From positions 1 through 6,531 of the forward strand of contig JASHXW010000049.1 in the NCBI GenBank assembly GCA_030043395.1: 6,531 nucleotides of DNA. The letters run 5' to 3'. This stretch comes from Streptosporangiaceae bacterium (GTDB lineage: Bacteria > Actinomycetota > Actinomycetes > Streptosporangiales > Streptosporangiaceae). The notes beneath the pieces were generated by a model. That model saw only the letters and a program-made list of their open reading frames with translations. It made no database searches and was not told the origin of the DNA. A program made the translations under genes and the position numbers. Of this stretch, positions 1 to 6,011 are shown one piece after another. Numbering within the stretch: position 1 is the first letter of the stretch; each line of letters starts with the position of its first letter.

Positions 1-466
1 GCTGCGCGTCGGCAATCGCGAAGCCACGCGAGAGCAGGAATTCCCGTGCGTGCGCGGCACTGGGCGCGAGGAATTGTTCCGCGTAAAAATCCGCGGCAAC
101 CCGGTGCGCCTCGATCAGCCTGCGGCGCTTTGACTGCTCCTGGCCGGGGACGTGACCGCCCTGCTCGTACCGCAACTCGATGCCGGCCCTGGCGGCCAGG
201 CGCTCGACAGCCTCGGTGAACCCGAGGCTGTCGATCTTGCGGATGAACGCGATGACGTCACCGCCCGCGGCGCAGGAGAAGCAGTACCACAGGCCCCGGG
301 CCGGCGTGACGTTGAACGACGGCGTCTTCTCGTCGTGGAACGGGCACAGGCCCTTGAGCGAGCCGCCGCCAGCCCCGCGAAGTTGCAGGTACTCCCCCAC
401 CACGTCGGCGATGGGCGACCGGGAGCGCACGAGCTCGATGTCCTCGTCGCGGATCCGGCCTGCCAC
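1..466 (-). CDS. dnaG: DNA primase DnaG, N-terminal part (cut by left window edge)
   Basis: DnaG makes the short RNA primers for lagging-strand synthesis at the replication fork, working with the replicative helicase DnaB. About 155 residues are visible, starting VAGRIRDEDIELVRSRSPI. The N-terminal CHC2-type zinc-binding domain is complete: C41 and H44 (LCPFHDEKTPSF) pair with C62 and C65 (WYCFSCAAGGD), and the usual GLWYCF and GDVIAF blocks follow. After residue 100 the catalytic-core N-terminal region begins (AADFYAEQFL, AREFLLSRG), where the window ends. The TOPRIM and helicase-binding domains lie outside. I chose the GTG at 464-466 because it gives the standard DnaG N-terminus and has a GAGG-type Shine-Dalgarno sequence about 9 bases upstream. 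The gene is divergent from the HAD phosphatase gene. What is seen matches the family well and nothing is degraded. Confidence 0.97.
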   Translation of the reverse strand, partial: MAGRIRDEDIELVRSRSPIADVVGEYLQLRGAGGGSLKGLCPFHDEKTPSFNVTPARGLWYCFSCAAGGDVIAFIRKIDSLGFTEAVERLAARAGIELRYEQGGHVPGQEQSKRRRLIEAHRVAADFYAEQFLAPSAAHAREFLLSRGFAIADAQ

Positions 467-542
467 GTACCGCCGCCTCGCTCCCGTGCCACTCGGTCTA
501 GGTTCGCCCCCGGTCAGGCGAGCCCGGACGCCGAGAGTCTAG

Positions 543-554
543 CCCCGGCCGGGG
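543..554. repeat. 12-bp perfect palindrome in the dnaG/HAD divergent promoter region
   Basis: The bases CCCCGGCCGGGG read the same on both strands. The palindrome lies 15 bases upstream of the candidate -10 hexamer of the HAD gene, so it covers the place where a -35 element would sit. It could be an operator or a small hairpin. In DNA this rich in G and C a pure G/C palindrome of this length can also arise by chance, so a function is only inferred. Confidence 0.4.
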
Positions 555-568
555 TCAGCCGCCGCTGG

Positions 569-574
569 TACTCT
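569..574 (+). promoter_or_regulatory. Candidate -10 element for a leaderless HAD transcript
   Basis: TACTCT fits the actinobacterial -10 pattern TANNNT and ends 7 bases before the GTG start at 582. That spacing would put the transcription start on or next to the start codon. No Shine-Dalgarno sequence at usable spacing is present: the only G-rich run, GGGG, ends one base from the GTG. A leaderless mRNA is therefore the simplest reading. I see no good -35 element. Confidence 0.45.
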
Positions 575-581
575 CCGGGGC

Positions 582-1313
582 GTGTCCCCCTTTCTCGTCC
601 TCTGGGATGTCGACTACACGCTCGTGGACACCTACGGCGTCGGACGACACCTGTATGAGCAGGCGTTCGCCGAACTGTACGGCCGGGAGCTGCCCGCGGA
701 GGCCGCCGAGGCGAACATGGCCGGGAGGACCGACCGCGCCATCGCGCTCGACGTGCTGACCCTGGCCGACGTGCCCGATCCGCGCGGTCAGGTGCAGCTG
801 TTCGAGGCAGCGCTGACCAGGCTCGCGCCAGGGCTGGCCACGATGGTCGCGGAGCGGGGACGGGCGCTGCCAGGGGCCACTGCGGCCATCGCGGCGCTCG
901 CGGACGGCGCCGCAGCGCAGGTCACGGGCGCTCCGGTACGGCAGTCCCTGCTGACCGGCAATGTCCGGGCACTGGCCGAGGTCAAGCTCGCCTCGCTCGG
1001 CCTGACCAAGCACCTGGACCTGGAGGTCGGCGCATACGGCAACGAGCACGAGGTCAGGGCCGAGCTCGTGCCGCTGGCCAGGCGCCGCGCCGCTGAGGCG
1101 TACGGAGCCGGGCCCAGGGCCTTCGACGGGGAGCGGACCATCCTGGTCGGTGACACCCCGCTGGATGTCGAGGCGGCGCTGGCGACTGGCGCCCGGGCGG
1201 TCGCGGTCGCCACTGGCCGGTTCACGATCGAGGAGCTCGCGCGATCCGGCGCGCACGCCGTCCTGCCGGACCTGGCCGATACCAGCCGGGCGGTCGCGGC
1301 GATCCTGGGCTAG
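582..1313 (+). CDS. HAD-superfamily hydrolase, phosphoglycolate-phosphatase-like
   Basis: A 243-residue cytosolic phosphatase of the haloacid dehalogenase superfamily. These enzymes usually remove phosphate from a small metabolite through an aspartyl-phosphate intermediate. All four HAD motifs are in place: motif I DVDYTLVDT with nucleophile D9 and acid/base D11, motif II LLTGN with T125, motif III K135, and motif IV GDTPLDVEAA with D191 and D195 for magnesium. The stretch from about residue 16 to 95 is a helical C1-type cap, as in Gph and PpaX phosphatases. The W before motif I and the GVGRHLYEQAF segment resemble an actinobacterial HAD subgroup with no assigned substrate, as far as I recall. 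The GTG start at 582 is the one that puts motif I at the usual distance from the N-terminus. The gene is alone on its strand, divergent from dnaG and convergent with pdxS. Catalytic class is secure; the substrate is unknown. Confidence 0.9.
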   Translation: MSPFLVLWDVDYTLVDTYGVGRHLYEQAFAELYGRELPAEAAEANMAGRTDRAIALDVLTLADVPDPRGQVQLFEAALTRLAPGLATMVAERGRALPGATAAIAALADGAAAQVTGAPVRQSLLTGNVRALAEVKLASLGLTKHLDLEVGAYGNEHEVRAELVPLARRRAAEAYGAGPRAFDGERTILVGDTPLDVEAALATGARAVAVATGRFTIEELARSGAHAVLPDLADTSRAVAAILG

Positions 1314-1329
1314 CCGAGCCTGGCTAGCC
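1308..1329. terminator. Possible bidirectional terminator stem-loop between HAD gene and pdxS
   Basis: Two copies of the self-complementary octamer GGCTAGCC (1308-1315 and 1322-1329) can pair as an 8-bp stem with a 6-base loop, GAGCCT. The HAD stop codon TAG sits inside the first arm. The structure lies at the meeting point of two convergent genes and looks alike from both strands, so it could stop transcription either way. It has no T-tract, as is common in high-GC actinobacteria. An overlapping alternative fold is the palindrome CTGGCTAGCCAG at 1320-1331. Confidence 0.45.
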
Positions 1330-1343
1330 AGCCCGTCTCCCGG

Positions 1344-2339
1344 TTACCAGCCGCGGTCGGCGTAGCGCTGCTCGGGCGGCAGGGTGCTCAGGTTGATTCC
1401 GACCATCGGCTCGCCCAAGCCGCGGGACACCTTGGCGATCACGTCCGGGTCGTCGTGGAAGGTCGCCGCCTTGACGATGGCGGCCGCGCGGGCAGCCGGG
1501 TCGCCCGACTTGAAGATGCCCGAGCCGACGAAGACGCCGTCCGCGCCGAGCTGCATCATCATGGCCGCGTCGGCCGGCGTCGCGATGCCCCCGGCGGTGA
1601 ACAGGACGACGGGCAGCTTGCCTGCCGCCGCCACCTCCGCCACCAGCTCGTAGGGCGCCTGAAGCTCCTTCGCGGCGGTGTACAGCTCGTCCGCCGACAG
1701 GCCGGCCAGCCTGCGGATGTCGGCCCGGATGTTGCGCATGTGCCTGGTCGCCTCGACGACGTTGCCGGTCCCGGCCTCGCCCTTGGAGCGGATCATCGCC
1801 GCGCCCTCGGTGATCCGGCGAAGCGCCTCGCCGAGGTTCGTCGCGCCGCAGACGAACGGCACCGTGAACGCCCACTTGTCCACGTGGTGCGCCTCGTCGG
1901 CGGGCGTGAGCACCTCGGACTCGTCGATGTAGTCCACGCCGATCGCCTGGAGCACTTGCGCCTCGGCGAAGTGGCCGATCCGGCACTTGGCCATGACCGG
2001 GATCGAGACCGCCGCGATGATCCCGTCGATCATGTCAGGGTCGCTCATCCGCGCGACGCCGCCCTGGGCCCGGATGTCGGCGGGCACGCGCTCGAGCGCC
2101 ATCACGGCCACGGCTCCGGCATCCTCGGCGACCTTCGCCTGCTCCGGCGTGACGACGTCCATGATGACGCCGCCCTTGAGCATGTCAGCCATGCCTCGCT
2201 TGACCCGTTGCGTACCGGTCACGGCCGCGGCGCCGTCCGCGGAGGCGGCTACGTCGTCCGCTCGATGGCTGGCTGCCGAGCCACTGCCGCTTGCGCTGCC
2301 GCTATTGCCGGGATTGCCGGTGGAGCCATGGACTGACAC
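1344..2339 (-). CDS. pdxS: Pyridoxal 5'-phosphate synthase lyase subunit PdxS, with N-terminal extension
   Basis: PdxS builds pyridoxal 5'-phosphate (vitamin B6) from ribose 5-phosphate, glyceraldehyde 3-phosphate and ammonia. The ammonia comes from the glutaminase partner PdxT, and PdxS assembles as a dodecamer of TIM barrels in the cytosol. Residues 41-331 match the family end to end, from [17 protein letters not shown] to the closing RGW. The known active-site residues are present: D61 (GVIMDV), K118 ([10 protein letters not shown], Schiff base with ribose 5-phosphate) and K186 ([10 protein letters not shown]), equivalent to D24, K81 and K149 of Bacillus subtilis PdxS. The protein is 331 residues against about 295 normally; the excess is a Ser/Gly/Ala-rich N-terminus. 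The GTG at 2339 has a good ribosome binding site. A shorter start, GTG at 2222 ([10 protein letters not shown]), would give the usual length but has no Shine-Dalgarno sequence. No pdxT follows in this window; the next gene is the convergent HAD gene. Confidence 0.97.
   Translation of the reverse strand: MSVHGSTGNPGNSGSASGSGSAASHRADDVAASADGAAAVTGTQRVKRGMADMLKGGVIMDVVTPEQAKVAEDAGAVAVMALERVPADIRAQGGVARMSDPDMIDGIIAAVSIPVMAKCRIGHFAEAQVLQAIGVDYIDESEVLTPADEAHHVDKWAFTVPFVCGATNLGEALRRITEGAAMIRSKGEAGTGNVVEATRHMRNIRADIRRLAGLSADELYTAAKELQAPYELVAEVAAAGKLPVVLFTAGGIATPADAAMMMQLGADGVFVGSGIFKSGDPAARAAAIVKAATFHDDPDVIAKVSRGLGEPMVGINLSTLPPEQRYADRGW
2283..2318 (-). repeat. Degenerate short tandem repeat inside the PdxS N-terminal extension
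   Basis: On the coding strand a GGCARY-like unit recurs: GGCAAT, GGCAAT, GGCAGC and GGCAGT, 9, 9 and 12 bases apart. It encodes the Gly-Asn/Ser run around residues 8-20 ([14 protein letters not shown]). It looks like a decayed slippage repeat and may be how the extension arose or how its length varies between strains. That origin is inferred. Confidence 0.4.
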
Positions 2340-2450
2340 GGTGCTTCCTCACTTCTCATCCGCGGCTGAATTACCGCGCTTGACAGCTTCCATGGTAGGC
2401 GCAGCGGCGCGACCGGTCAGCTTCCCGGGGGCGGCAGGCTGAGCCGGCGT
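2340..2450. other. 111-bp gap between the LemA-like gene and pdxS
   Basis: The gap is long enough to hold a separate promoter for pdxS, but I see no convincing -35/-10 pair. On the minus strand TAATTC (2368-2373) is the only weak -10-like hexamer, and it lies in the loop of a 5-bp stem (CGCGG at 2361-2365 with CCGCG at 2374-2378). A 14-codon ORF starts at 2393 (MEAVKRGNSAADEK) and stops at 2349, nine bases before the pdxS start, but it has no ribosome binding site. No clear terminator for the upstream operon is visible. Confidence 0.4.
2346..2350 (-). promoter_or_regulatory. Ribosome binding site of pdxS (decides the long start)
   Basis: On the minus strand GAGGA lies 6 bases before the GTG at 2339, within the longer purine run AAGTGAGGAAG. 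The alternative start at 2222 has nothing comparable at the right distance. This is why the N-terminal extension is annotated as translated. Confidence 0.6.
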
Positions 2451-3017
2451 TCAGCCCGCCAGGTGCGGCATATCGGTGCCGTGCTCGTCCATGCCGCTTG
2501 CGGAGATGTTGTCGTCGATCTCGAAGAACTCGGGCATCGGAGCGCCGCCAGCCAGCCGCAGCGTCCTGGCCAGCCAGCGGCGGCGGGTGGCGATGGTGGC
2601 GGCAACCGCGTCGTTGTAGAACTTCCTGGCGATGTAGACGCCCTGCGCCGTCGCCTCGACCTCGGCAAGCAGCTCGTCGGCGCCGTCCTGGCCCTCCACC
2701 GATGCCCTGAACTCCGGCTGCGTCAGGACTGTCCGCAGTGTTCGCGTCAGGTCGCTTTCGGCCAGCTCACGCGCGTCCTGAGCCGCCCTGGCGTCATGCG
2801 CGCAGTCGCCGAGCAGCAGGCTCGTCGCCGGGTCGAGCAGCCCCGATGCGGCTAGTTCGAGCGTCACCGAGCTGCGCCTGAGCAGCGCTGCGTCCAGCGC
2901 GGCGCGGGCCGTCTCGAGCCGGGTGTGCAGCCGGTCAAGCCGGCCGGCCCGCCACGAGATGTACACGCCCGTCATCGCCAGCACGATGATGACGATCAGG
3001 CTGAACGCCAGGCCCAT
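2451..3017 (-). CDS. LemA-like single-pass membrane protein of unknown function
   Basis: A 188-residue protein with one N-terminal membrane segment (about residues 2-21, GLAFSLIVIIVLAMTGVYI) followed by a long helical, Ala/Leu/Arg-rich region. Residues 24-50 (GRLDRLHTRLETARAALDAAL) probably form a coiled-coil-like helix. Residues 131-138 (RKFYNDAV) and 162-169 (PEFFEIDD) recall the LemA family pattern of a YN-x-AV segment followed by an aromatic, acidic block. LemA proteins are membrane-anchored helical bundles with no well-defined role. The ATG at 3017 has GGGGA about 6 bases upstream, and only 11 bases separate it from the pimA stop, so it is the fourth gene of the PIM operon. From memory, a membrane-protein gene at the same place after pimA is common in actinobacteria, and in mycobacteria it carries a Nudix domain; no Nudix box is present here. 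A supporting role at the membrane for PIM synthesis is only inference from position. Confidence 0.8.
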   Translation of the reverse strand: MGLAFSLIVIIVLAMTGVYISWRAGRLDRLHTRLETARAALDAALLRRSSVTLELAASGLLDPATSLLLGDCAHDARAAQDARELAESDLTRTLRTVLTQPEFRASVEGQDGADELLAEVEATAQGVYIARKFYNDAVAATIATRRRWLARTLRLAGGAPMPEFFEIDDNISASGMDEHGTDMPHLAG

Positions 3018-3028
3018 TCAGGTCCCCA

Positions 3029-4180
3029 TTAGTTCCGCGGCCTGCCAGGCCGCGCCGTCGGCCGCACCGGCGCCCGGCCGGCTGGCAGCACGGCCTCGTA
3101 CACCTTGACCACGTCGCGCGCGATCTTGGGCCAGTCGTAGTCGCGCACCGCTGCGGAGGCGGATGCGGACAGCGTGGCGCGCCGTTCCGGGTCGTCGAGC
3201 AGCCGTCCGATCGCGGCGGCCAGGTCCTCGGCGTTGCCGTTCTCGAACAGCTCTCCAGCCCGGCCGCCGCGCAGGACCCGGCGGAACGCGTCGAGGTCGC
3301 TGGCCACGATCGGCGCCCCCGCGGCCATGGCCTCGGCCAGGACGATGCCGAAGCTCTCGCCGCCGGTGTTCGGGGCGCAGAACACGTCCACTGAGTGGTA
3401 GACCTGCACCTTGACGGACTCGCTCACCTGGCCGAGCAGCACCACCCGGTCGCGCAGCGCGGCTGGGACGCGCGCCATCACGCTGGCTTCGTCGCCGCGG
3501 CCGGCGATCAGCAGCCGGAGTCCTGGCCGCTGCGGGCCGATGATCTCGAACGAGCGCAGGAGCACGGCGAGCCCCTTGCGCGGCTCGTCGATCCGGCCGA
3601 GGAAGCCGATTGCCCCGCCCTCACCCGGCCAGCCTGGCAGGGGCTCGGCCTTCTCGAACCTGCGGACGCATACGCCGTTGGGGATCAGCACGGCGTCGCC
3701 GCCGAGGTGGCGCACCAGGGTCGTGCGTGCCGCTTCCGAGACCGCGATCTGGCCGCTGATCTTCTCCAGCGCGGAACGCAGCATCGGCTCGGCGGCGTGC
3801 ATCACCCGCGACCGCGTCGTCGCGCCATGCACGGTCGCGACGATCGGCCCGTCCGCGACCCAGCACGCGATCAGGGACAGGCTCGGGGCGGCTGGCTCGT
3901 GCACGTGCAGGATGTCGAAGGTGCCTTCCTTGATCCAGCGGCGCACCCGGTTCGCCGACAACGGGCCGAACGAGAGCCGGGCCACGGAGCCGTTGTAGGG
4001 CACGGCGACCGCCCGGCCGGCCGGGACGACATAGGGCGGGAGCGCCTCGTCGTCATCGGCCGGAGCCAGCACCGAGACATGGTGACCGAGGTCGATCAGG
4101 GACTCGGCGAGGTCCCTGATGTGCTCCTGCACACCGCCGGGAACATCCCACGAGTACGGGCAGACGATGCCGACTCTCAC
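3029..4180 (-). CDS. pimA: Phosphatidylinositol alpha-mannosyltransferase PimA
   Basis: PimA transfers mannose from GDP-mannose to the 2-position of the inositol ring of PI, the first step of PIM synthesis, on the cytosolic face of the plasma membrane. The protein has 383 residues and the two-domain GT-B fold of family GT4. The N-terminal domain opens MRVGIVCPYSWDVPGGVQEH with the GGV loop (G15-G16). H118 lies in VATVHGA, and R196 and K202 lie in GRIDEPRKG, at the same numbers as the substrate-binding residues I recall for Mycobacterium smegmatis PimA. The nucleotide-sugar motif is GGESFGIVLAEA with E275 and E283. The tail, about residues 367-383, is Arg/Pro-rich with five arginines and no acidic residue. 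The GTG start overlaps the patA stop by four bases (GTGA), a sign of coupled translation. The LemA-like gene follows 11 bases downstream. Residue matches and operon context make the assignment firm; a related PI-linked GT4 enzyme is the only realistic alternative. Confidence 0.95.
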   Translation of the reverse strand: MRVGIVCPYSWDVPGGVQEHIRDLAESLIDLGHHVSVLAPADDDEALPPYVVPAGRAVAVPYNGSVARLSFGPLSANRVRRWIKEGTFDILHVHEPAAPSLSLIACWVADGPIVATVHGATTRSRVMHAAEPMLRSALEKISGQIAVSEAARTTLVRHLGGDAVLIPNGVCVRRFEKAEPLPGWPGEGGAIGFLGRIDEPRKGLAVLLRSFEIIGPQRPGLRLLIAGRGDEASVMARVPAALRDRVVLLGQVSESVKVQVYHSVDVFCAPNTGGESFGIVLAEAMAAGAPIVASDLDAFRRVLRGGRAGELFENGNAEDLAAAIGRLLDDPERRATLSASASAAVRDYDWPKIARDVVKVYEAVLPAGRAPVRPTARPGRPRN

Positions 4181-5223
4181 GACCCGGCCGCCTTGGCGCC
4201 TGGCTCGGCCGCGTTCAGCTCAGCCTCGTTCGGCGCAGGCTCGCTTGGCTCTGGCGCGGTGGGCGCTGGCGCGCCCGCGGCGACTTCCTGCTGGCCGGCG
4301 CGCGCCTTGGCGACTGCCGCCGCGAGCCGGTCTGGATCGAGGTCGCGAACAAATACTCTCTGCAGCATGTGCCAGTCAGCGGGATGCTCCCTGATCCCCT
4401 GCTCGAAGACGCGCGCGATTTCCTGGGTCATCTGGGCGGCTTTCTGCCGCCGGTCCCCGGCGGCCGGCACGGGAATCTCCGCATGGATGTGCACGCCCCA
4501 GCCGCCGTCCTCGAACCACAGCGTGGCCGGCATGAGCGCCGCGCCAGTCTGCACGGCCAGAGCCGCCGAACCGCCCATCATTAGTGCCTTCTCACCGAAA
4601 AAGTCGACTTCAATTCCGCTGCCTGTCACATCGCGGTCGCACAGCAGCGTCACGAGCTTGCCCGCACGCAGCCGCTGCGCCAGGACCCCGAACGGATGCG
4701 GCCCGCCGGTCGCGGGCAGCACCTCGAAGCCAAGCCCCTCACGGAAGCCCATGAAGCGGTCATAGACCGACTCCGGCTCCAGGCGCTCCATGACCGTCGT
4801 GAAGGATCCGGCTCCTCGCCCGATCACCCACGCGCCCGCCTGATCCCAGTTCCCCATGTGCGGCAGTGCAACGACGACGCCGCGACCGCGCTCGAGGTTC
4901 GCGAACATCTCCTCAACGTGGCCGAGCTCATGCATCTTCCCGACTATCCGCTCGGCAGGCATGACCGGAAGCCTGAAGACCTCCAGCCAGTACCGCGCGT
5001 AGGAGCGCATGGCTTCGCGCGAGGTCTCCCGCAGCTGCTTGCCGGTCACCTCAGGGCCAAGCACGCGAAGCAGGTTCCCCTCTAGGACCTGCACGCCGCG
5101 CCCCTGCCTGCGCCAGGCGATGTCGGCGAAGAACCGGAACATGGCTGCGGCCCACGACTCTGGCAGGCGGCAGAGCACCGTCCAGCCAAGCGCGTATGCC
5201 GCGCCGACGAGCCTGGCCTTCAT
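4177..5223 (-). CDS. patA: Phosphatidylinositol mannoside acyltransferase PatA
   Basis: PatA moves a fatty acyl chain, usually palmitoyl from acyl-CoA, to the 6-position of the mannose that PimA adds, giving acylated PIM1/PIM2 at the inner membrane surface. The 348 residues fit the bacterial LPLAT family related to lipid A acyltransferases such as HtrB/LpxL. The HX4D motif is PHMGNWDQAG, with H122 as catalytic base and D127. The block CDRDVTGSGIEVDFFGE (195-211) is the second conserved region; E205 may be the second catalytic residue described in mycobacterial PatA, though I infer that alignment. The first 20 residues form a hydrophobic helix for membrane association. Residues 312-348 are a low-complexity Ala/Pro/Glu tail beyond the fold. 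The ATG at 5223 is preceded by a GGTGAGG ribosome binding site. The gene begins 38 bases after pgsA and ends in a GTGA overlap with pimA. Confidence 0.94.
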   Translation of the reverse strand: MKARLVGAAYALGWTVLCRLPESWAAAMFRFFADIAWRRQGRGVQVLEGNLLRVLGPEVTGKQLRETSREAMRSYARYWLEVFRLPVMPAERIVGKMHELGHVEEMFANLERGRGVVVALPHMGNWDQAGAWVIGRGAGSFTTVMERLEPESVYDRFMGFREGLGFEVLPATGGPHPFGVLAQRLRAGKLVTLLCDRDVTGSGIEVDFFGEKALMMGGSAALAVQTGAALMPATLWFEDGGWGVHIHAEIPVPAAGDRRQKAAQMTQEIARVFEQGIREHPADWHMLQRVFVRDLDPDRLAAAVAKARAGQQEVAAGAPAPTAPEPSEPAPNEAELNAAEPGAKAAGS

Positions 5224-5238
5224 CCCGGCACCTCACCT

Positions 5239-5270
5239 TCGCTAACTGCGAGCGAGCCCCGCTACGGGGC
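5239..5270 (-). promoter_or_regulatory. Two abutting hairpins between pgsA and patA
   Basis: Read on the minus strand, the first hairpin (5270 to 5256) is a 6-bp stem GCCCCG/CGGGGC whose 3-base loop is exactly the pgsA stop codon TAG. It is followed without a gap by a second hairpin (5255 to 5239), a 5-bp stem TCGCT/AGCGA with a 7-base loop. The patA ribosome binding site begins just after. There is no T-tract, so this is less likely a strong terminator than an RNA-stability, processing or weak attenuation site that tunes patA/pimA against pgsA. Function is inferred. Confidence 0.4.
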
Positions 5271-5993
5271 GGCACCACCGGTGGCAGCGGCAGTGCTCCC
5301 TGAGGATGCTCCCTTTCCGGAAGGCCGCCTGCCATCCGGGGCAGCACCGTCTTCCATGGCGACATCGCCGCCTGGGGCCGCGTTGTTCGCCGGGGATTCA
5401 GCCACGGCCTTCCGCACGGCGTATACCCGCTGGCCGAACGTGATCGCGCTGAGTACGGCGAGAATCCAGAGTCCTATAGAAAGCACATACGGTACGCCAA
5501 GTCCGGACAGCCCGATAGCAACGAGGCCGATCAGCAATCGCTCTGCTCGCTCGGCTATGCCCACGTCGCAACGCAGCCCGAGACCTTCCGCCCGCGCCTT
5601 CGCGTACGACACCAGGCCGCCCGCGACCAGGCAGAACAGGGCGACACCGGCGAGCAGGTGGTCATGGCCGCCCGTGGCGAGCCAGATCGCGATCCCGCTG
5701 AAGACCGCCGCGTCGCCGATCCGGTCGAGCGTGGAGTCCAGGAAGGCCCCGAACTTACCCGTTGTCCCTTGATAGCGGGCCAGCGCCCCGTCCAGCATGT
5801 CGGTGAGGACGAAGCCCGTGCACACCATCGTCCCGGCGAACAGATGGCCGGTCGGGAACAGCGTCAGCGCGCCCGCTGTCATGCCGACCGCCCCGATGAC
5901 CGTGAGCATGTTGGGGGTCAGCGGGGTGCGCGCGAGCGCCTTGCCCACTGGCGTGAGCAGGCGCCCAAGTCCGGGTCTTAGCACCTTGAGCAT
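5262..5993 (-). CDS. pgsA: Phosphatidylinositol phosphate synthase (CDP-alcohol phosphatidyltransferase)
   Basis: In actinobacteria this enzyme joins CDP-diacylglycerol and inositol 1-phosphate to give phosphatidylinositol phosphate, which is dephosphorylated to PI for PimA. The protein has 243 residues and about six membrane helices. The family signature D-x2-DG-x2-AR-x8-G-x3-D-x3-D is complete: D65, D68-G69, A72-R73, G82, D86 and D90 (DMLDGALARYQGTTGKFG). PLTPNMLTVIG just before the first helix and the basic segments YAKARAEGLG (130-139) and AERAER (147-152) fit the inositol-phosphate pocket of this subgroup rather than glycerol-phosphate enzymes. The PIM operon context supports this. Residues after about 200 form a polar Ala/Gly/Ser-rich tail longer than usual. 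Codons for residues about 148-178 are atypical, including CGA, CTT and ATA. The ATG at 5993 has only GGA one base away and no proper ribosome binding site. It is the first gene of the operon. Confidence 0.93.
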   Translation of the reverse strand: MLKVLRPGLGRLLTPVGKALARTPLTPNMLTVIGAVGMTAGALTLFPTGHLFAGTMVCTGFVLTDMLDGALARYQGTTGKFGAFLDSTLDRIGDAAVFSGIAIWLATGGHDHLLAGVALFCLVAGGLVSYAKARAEGLGLRCDVGIAERAERLLIGLVAIGLSGLGVPYVLSIGLWILAVLSAITFGQRVYAVRKAVAESPANNAAPGGDVAMEDGAAPDGRRPSGKGASSGSTAAATGGAAP

Positions 5994-6002
5994 GTCCGTT
6001 TG

Positions 6003-6008
6003 ATCTTA
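6003..6008 (-). promoter_or_regulatory. Candidate -10 element of the pgsA-patA-pimA operon
   Basis: On the minus strand TAAGAT fits TANNNT and ends 9 bases before the pgsA ATG, so transcription would begin within a few bases of the start codon. The missing ribosome binding site at pgsA fits a leaderless or near-leaderless mRNA. No good -35 hexamer is seen 16-18 bases further upstream. Confidence 0.4.
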
Positions 6009-6011
6009 CTG

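Noticed and set aside
504..521. Short inverted repeat TCGCC/GGCGA between dnaG and the HAD gene
   Set aside because: Five G/C-rich base pairs with an 8-base loop are expected by chance in this composition.
555..1256. Open frame of 233 codons on the minus strand opposite the HAD gene
   Set aside because: The plus strand carries all four HAD motifs in order, while the minus-strand product has no recognisable domain.
1455..2336. Open frame of 293 codons on the plus strand opposite pdxS
   Set aside because: It mirrors the highly conserved pdxS codons; its product is a typical His/Arg/Asp-rich shadow translation.
2380..2385. Perfect TTGACA (-35 consensus) on the plus strand upstream of pdxS
   Set aside because: No -10 hexamer lies 16-18 bases downstream, and it would drive transcription antisense to the LemA-like gene. 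Probably chance.
3395..4765. Long open frame of 456 codons on the plus strand opposite pimA and patA
   Set aside because: It is antisense to two well-supported enzymes, its product is rich in His, Arg and Pro with no family resemblance, and such frames are expected in high-GC DNA.
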